Source: Varanus komodoensis (Eukaryota; Chordata; Lepidosauria; Squamata; Varanidae). Taken from it: a stretch of DNA of 64,000 nt. The stretch covers positions 10,495 through 74,494 of the forward strand of contig NW_025335410.1 of the NCBI RefSeq assembly GCF_004798865.1. Direction: 5' to 3'. This document shows positions 60,929-64,000 of the stretch, piece after piece. The notes under the pieces were generated by a model. It did no database searches. It had not been told where the DNA came from and saw only the letters and a list, made by a program, of their open reading frames with translations. Position numbers and translations under genes: made by a program. Position 1 is the first letter of the stretch. The number at the start of each line of letters is the position of its first letter.

Positions 60929-60955
60929 ATTTTAATGCCACACAGCCTGCAGATG
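60929..60955 (+). CDS. Hinge exon 4
   Basis: 27 nt, phase 1 to phase 1, TTCTGCTTGCAG acceptor and GTAAGT donor. It encodes DFNATQPAD (first residue depends on the exon before it). NAT is a possible N-glycosylation site. Confidence 0.72.
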
Positions 60956-61991
60956 GTAAGTCAAAATCATCCTCCTCTTTTCAGAGAAATATGCACATGT
61001 CTGGATATGTCTTCCTGGTAAAGATGTTATGAGCTGCAGGTTTTCTGTTTCCTCTGTCACAGAGGACAGGGCTTCACAGGTTCGCATCCACTGAGCCTCA
61101 GAATCAGTTGGTTTTGCTCAAGAACGTTTTTGCATAGCTGGTCCATGGTAGGTTGCACTGGAGAGCCTTATCTTGGTACCTCCAGAAAAAGTGGGTAGAT
61201 CAAAGCTAACTAGGCAGGTGTGAATCAGCAAAATGTGACCTCAACAAAGTTCTACAGTTCTACCTTGAACATTCCAGCTGAAGTTCATATCAGATTTTGA
61301 ACTTCTTTTTCCTTTCTGCATGAACATGTATGCATATCTTTCCAAATGTGTGCATTGATTTTTCACATCTTTAAAATGTACGCATCCTTCTCCCACAGAT
61401 TAAAGCTTGTTCGTGCGCATTTCCTACAAGTATACATTATTTCATGTGCATCTCTCAAATGTACACATGATGTTCAATGCATTTTGGAGGACTGAGAATG
61501 GCTTTGCAAGCTTGGAAATGGGATGGAGAGACTGCAAATTGTGTCTGAGTCTGCATTCAGGCCAGAAAGTGTGAACAGAGTAAATGCTGATTAAAACCAG
61601 GCTGAAATTTATTTCTTATATATTCACACACACAAACACATGATTGAACACCTAAAATTCATTCACATTCTTAGACAGAGATAATCACCCACCATTCAAA
61701 AGGAAATAGGTCATTTGTACATGCACACACACAGAGAGAAATTCACATGTATTCCTTCAGTTGGGTTCTAATGAAAGGCTTTTTGCCAAGCAGACTGTAA
61801 CTGATTTGCACATGTGCATGGGGACAGTCAAAGGGAGGAGGGGGAGGATAACCCCTTTCCCTCAAAGCTAATCCACTTCCCAAATAGTCCTCCATCATAT
61901 GCCAGGGCTAATGGCTCTCAGGAGGTGAAGGAAGGGGAAGTTGGTCCAGCTACCAACAAGCTAATTTGCATCCTCTCCCTTTGGCTTTCAG

Positions 61992-62018
61992 CAGAGGACA
62001 GCAGTGACATTGCCAACA
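61992..62018 (+). CDS. Hinge exon 5
   Basis: 27 nt, phase 1 to phase 1, TTGGCTTTCAG acceptor and GTAAGT donor. It encodes AEDSSDIAN, most like hinge exon 1. A second AG three bases inside could give an exon one codon shorter. Confidence 0.72.
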
Positions 62019-62162
62019 GTAAGTAAAGCTTTCCTGTTCTTTCTAAGCGTAGATTCCTTCAAAATCCCCATGATCCAAAATTTTCTAGCAGCCCTTACAA
62101 TGACCTTGCTCAGAATGAAGCCCTGCAGAGATTGGTGCCTGCACCTACCTGGCAAGCATGCT

Positions 62163-62268
62163 TAGAAACATAGAAACAGAGTGAGCCAGAAGGGGGCTCC
62201 CAGGCCATCTAGTCTGACCCCCGGCTCCAGCCGGCTCCACTCACGACATGCCCACCATGTGCATGTTA
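62163..62268 (-). mobile_element. CR1 LINE 3' end, short
   Basis: TAGAAACATAGAAACAGAGT and GCCATCTAGTCTGACCCCCG; same subfamily as 33907-34400, only the last ~100 bases. Confidence 0.85.
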
Positions 62269-63225
62269 GAACTGCACATCACCTGTACATGTCTGTGTTC
62301 CATCACACAGAAGATTGGAGGTTACATGGGTGGGACTGAGTTCATTAAGGCTGCAAATTAGTGGGAGTCCTTGGTTCTGCCCCACAATGTTTTCATACAG
62401 CCAGTCCATTATAAATTTATCTCCATTGAGTAGAACCCTTGATCAAGACCATCCTTGTGGTTAGGAAACAGCTATACTCTATCCACATTTCTTTGTCTGC
62501 TGATGGATCCAGTCATGGTAGAATATGCATTGGTTTGGTCAAAATAATTGCATTTGGGGTTGCATTGACTCCTGTATGCAACTACACAACTTCAGACCCT
62601 GGGCGTAAGGGCTCTCCGGGTTCCCATTTTCGATGCTCCTTTGTGTAACTTCAGTTATGAAGTACCCAGTTAGTTTTCTCTTCCCCATTCCAAGAACCAC
62701 ATCATGCTTTAAAGCAGCTTCTTCATAATATCTTGCCATAACAAGAACGACTGAACTATTTGCATTATTCGCTAAAAGAAATGCTCCAAGCATGAGTGGT
62801 TCTGCATATTATACATACTTAATTATACCACCATCATGGCAACTGAAATAAAATTGAATTTCTTTCTGCACTGGGTGGTCATTTCTGGAAACTCTCCCTG
62901 AACATTGGCCCCAAGCTCCAGCCTGACCCACATCTCCCCATAGATGTAATTGTAGGGTGTAACAAAACATTGTTTTTGCACCCCAAATAAGGTTATAAAT
63001 GGACAAAAAACCAAAGGAAAATCTTTATTGGTTTCCTCTGATCTTACTCACTTGTGGTTCATTAAAGATCATCAGGTTTTATCTGAACAACTAAGAATTT
63101 CTGCCACCCTGTATTTGCATGTTTCCTCCATAGACGTTATGGGAGCTCCTGGATAAGCATCAGAAAGATCCAAAAGTTTGAAAATGTGTTTCTGCAAGCC
63201 TTTAAGTACCTGCTTTTGCTTCCAG

Positions 63226-63290
63226 ACATACCAGCTACAGGAGGGTCCAGCCCCAGAAGCACTGAAAATGATCTTAGTAATCTTAAATGA
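63226..63290 (+). CDS. Possible alternative terminal exon (secreted form) or decayed hinge exon
   Basis: After acceptor TTGCTTCCAG the phase-1 frame reads (D)IPATGGSSPRSTENDLSNLK then TGA: a hydrophilic tail without membrane segment. AATAAA follows 5 bases after the stop. No GT donor is found at the length of the other hinge exons. It may end a secreted form of the receptor, or be a hinge exon that lost its donor. The last residues (ENDLSN) resemble the hinge words SNDITN. Confidence 0.45.
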
Positions 63291-63295
63291 AATGA

Positions 63296-63301
63296 AATAA
63301 A
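63296..63301 (+). terminator. Polyadenylation signal after the alternative exon
   Basis: AATAAA directly downstream of the TGA at 63288-63290. AATAAA is frequent in AT-rich DNA, so this is suggestive only. Confidence 0.4.
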
Positions 63302-63903
63302 CATTTCAGTGGTGGTAGGACCCCTGGATGGGAATGATTTAGAGAACCATTATTTATAGAGAGGGGAACACCAAAAAACATTTCCTTCTTTTGACCAAAA
63401 CTGTTCCTGTTCGAAAAATATGCTGAGTCTTTTTTTTAAATGGGAGTATCCATGTCACAAATTCCACGTCGATCTAGATAATGTTATGTGCTGAGTTCCC
63501 TCTTCCAGTGGCTTTCTGCCTGCGTATTTTTTTCCCCAAGCAGGATTGCAATGGCAAACATGCACATGAAGCTAGTTCTGGGCAATGATCAGAAGAGTTC
63601 GGAGTAGAGGAATTGTCGAAAGACATCTAACTTGCAACCTTCCACATCTCTGCTGCTCACAGAACCCTCCAGAAGGGCTTCTTCTGCTTCAAAACTGGGC
63701 TAGAGAGTTAGACATGTTCATGCGTGTAGCTGTCATGTGGTATAGCCCTCAAAGAAAAAGCCTCAGGTGGCTTGTATGTGTGGAAGGTGTGCCCTGAAAC
63801 CACCTTGCTAGTGGCAAACTCACTAGCCTCTCTCTTACGATAACTCTGCAAGTCTCCTACCCTGTGATAATTTTATTTATTCTTTCCTGCCCTTGATATT
63901 TAG

Positions 63904-64000
63904 AGAACTATATCATACATGCCAATCTCGGAAAACTCGTGTATACTCTTCTCATTTTGAAGAGCAGCATGTACGGGGCATTTGTTTTAGGCCTGAAGCT
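63904..64000 (+). CDS. TCR-like transmembrane exon (cut by window end)
   Basis: Acceptor GATATTTAG, phase 1. The frame reads NYIIHANLGKLVYTLL, then ILKSSMYGAFVLGLK, and is open to the last base. The membrane helix has a lone lysine in its middle (LILKSSMY). This matches TCR gamma (LLLKSVVYF) and TCR beta (LLGKATLYA), where that lysine pairs with acidic residues of CD3 subunits. Alpha and delta chains have an additional arginine, which is not present here. The remainder of the helix and the cytoplasmic tail lie outside the window. Confidence 0.82.

Noticed and set aside
63121-63170. Another hinge exon after the CCTCCATAG acceptor-like site at about 63125-63133
   Set aside because: No GT donor at the expected length and an early in-frame stop in phase 1.

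Overview
The window looks like nuclear DNA of a squamate reptile (lizard or snake). Reasons: several large vomeronasal type-2 receptor (V2R) genes, a BovB LINE fragment, a Sauria-type SINE (tRNA-like head, BovB-like tail), many CR1 and L2 pieces, and 5S-rRNA-derived SINEs. Species cannot be named from sequence alone. No bacterial features, CRISPR array, or virus/LTR-type element was recognised.

Two gene systems are interleaved. (1) On the + strand lies an antigen-receptor locus in V...J...C order. There are antibody-heavy-chain-like V segments: the 3' end of one at base 1, a pseudogene at 1808-2230, an intact one at 4956-5425, a promoter/leader relic at 20921-21090, and an intact one at 44908-45347. 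They are followed by four J segments (48794-52506), a single Ig constant-domain exon (56384-56716), five duplicated 27-nt connecting-peptide exons (57581-62018), an optional stop-containing exon (63226-63290), and a transmembrane exon with a central lysine that runs off the window end (63904-64000). All complete V segments have 23-bp-spacer recombination signals (RSS) and all J segments 12-bp ones, as in T-cell receptor or light-chain loci and unlike IGH. The constant, hinge and membrane exons are of TCR beta/gamma class. The parts read together as a T-cell receptor-like chain with an antibody-like V domain.

(2) On the - strand, filling the ~40 kb between the second intact-looking V group and the last V, is a V2R cluster. 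Gene A (17303 to 7934) and gene C (42513 to 31550) have all six exons open with matching splice phases; gene B (29149 to 23634) has one extra base in exon 2. Relics of further V2R copies lie at 9390-9790 (+ strand), 19875-20035 and 22984-23198. V2Rs are pheromone/odour receptors of the vomeronasal epithelium and have no known functional link to the antigen-receptor exons; the array splits the V region.

The main point of interest is system (1): VH-like V segments directly upstream of 12-RSS J segments and a beta/gamma-class TCR constant gene, in a lineage (squamates) reported to have lost TCR gamma and delta. I cannot tell from sequence alone whether it is expressed, which V segments it uses, or whether others have already described it.
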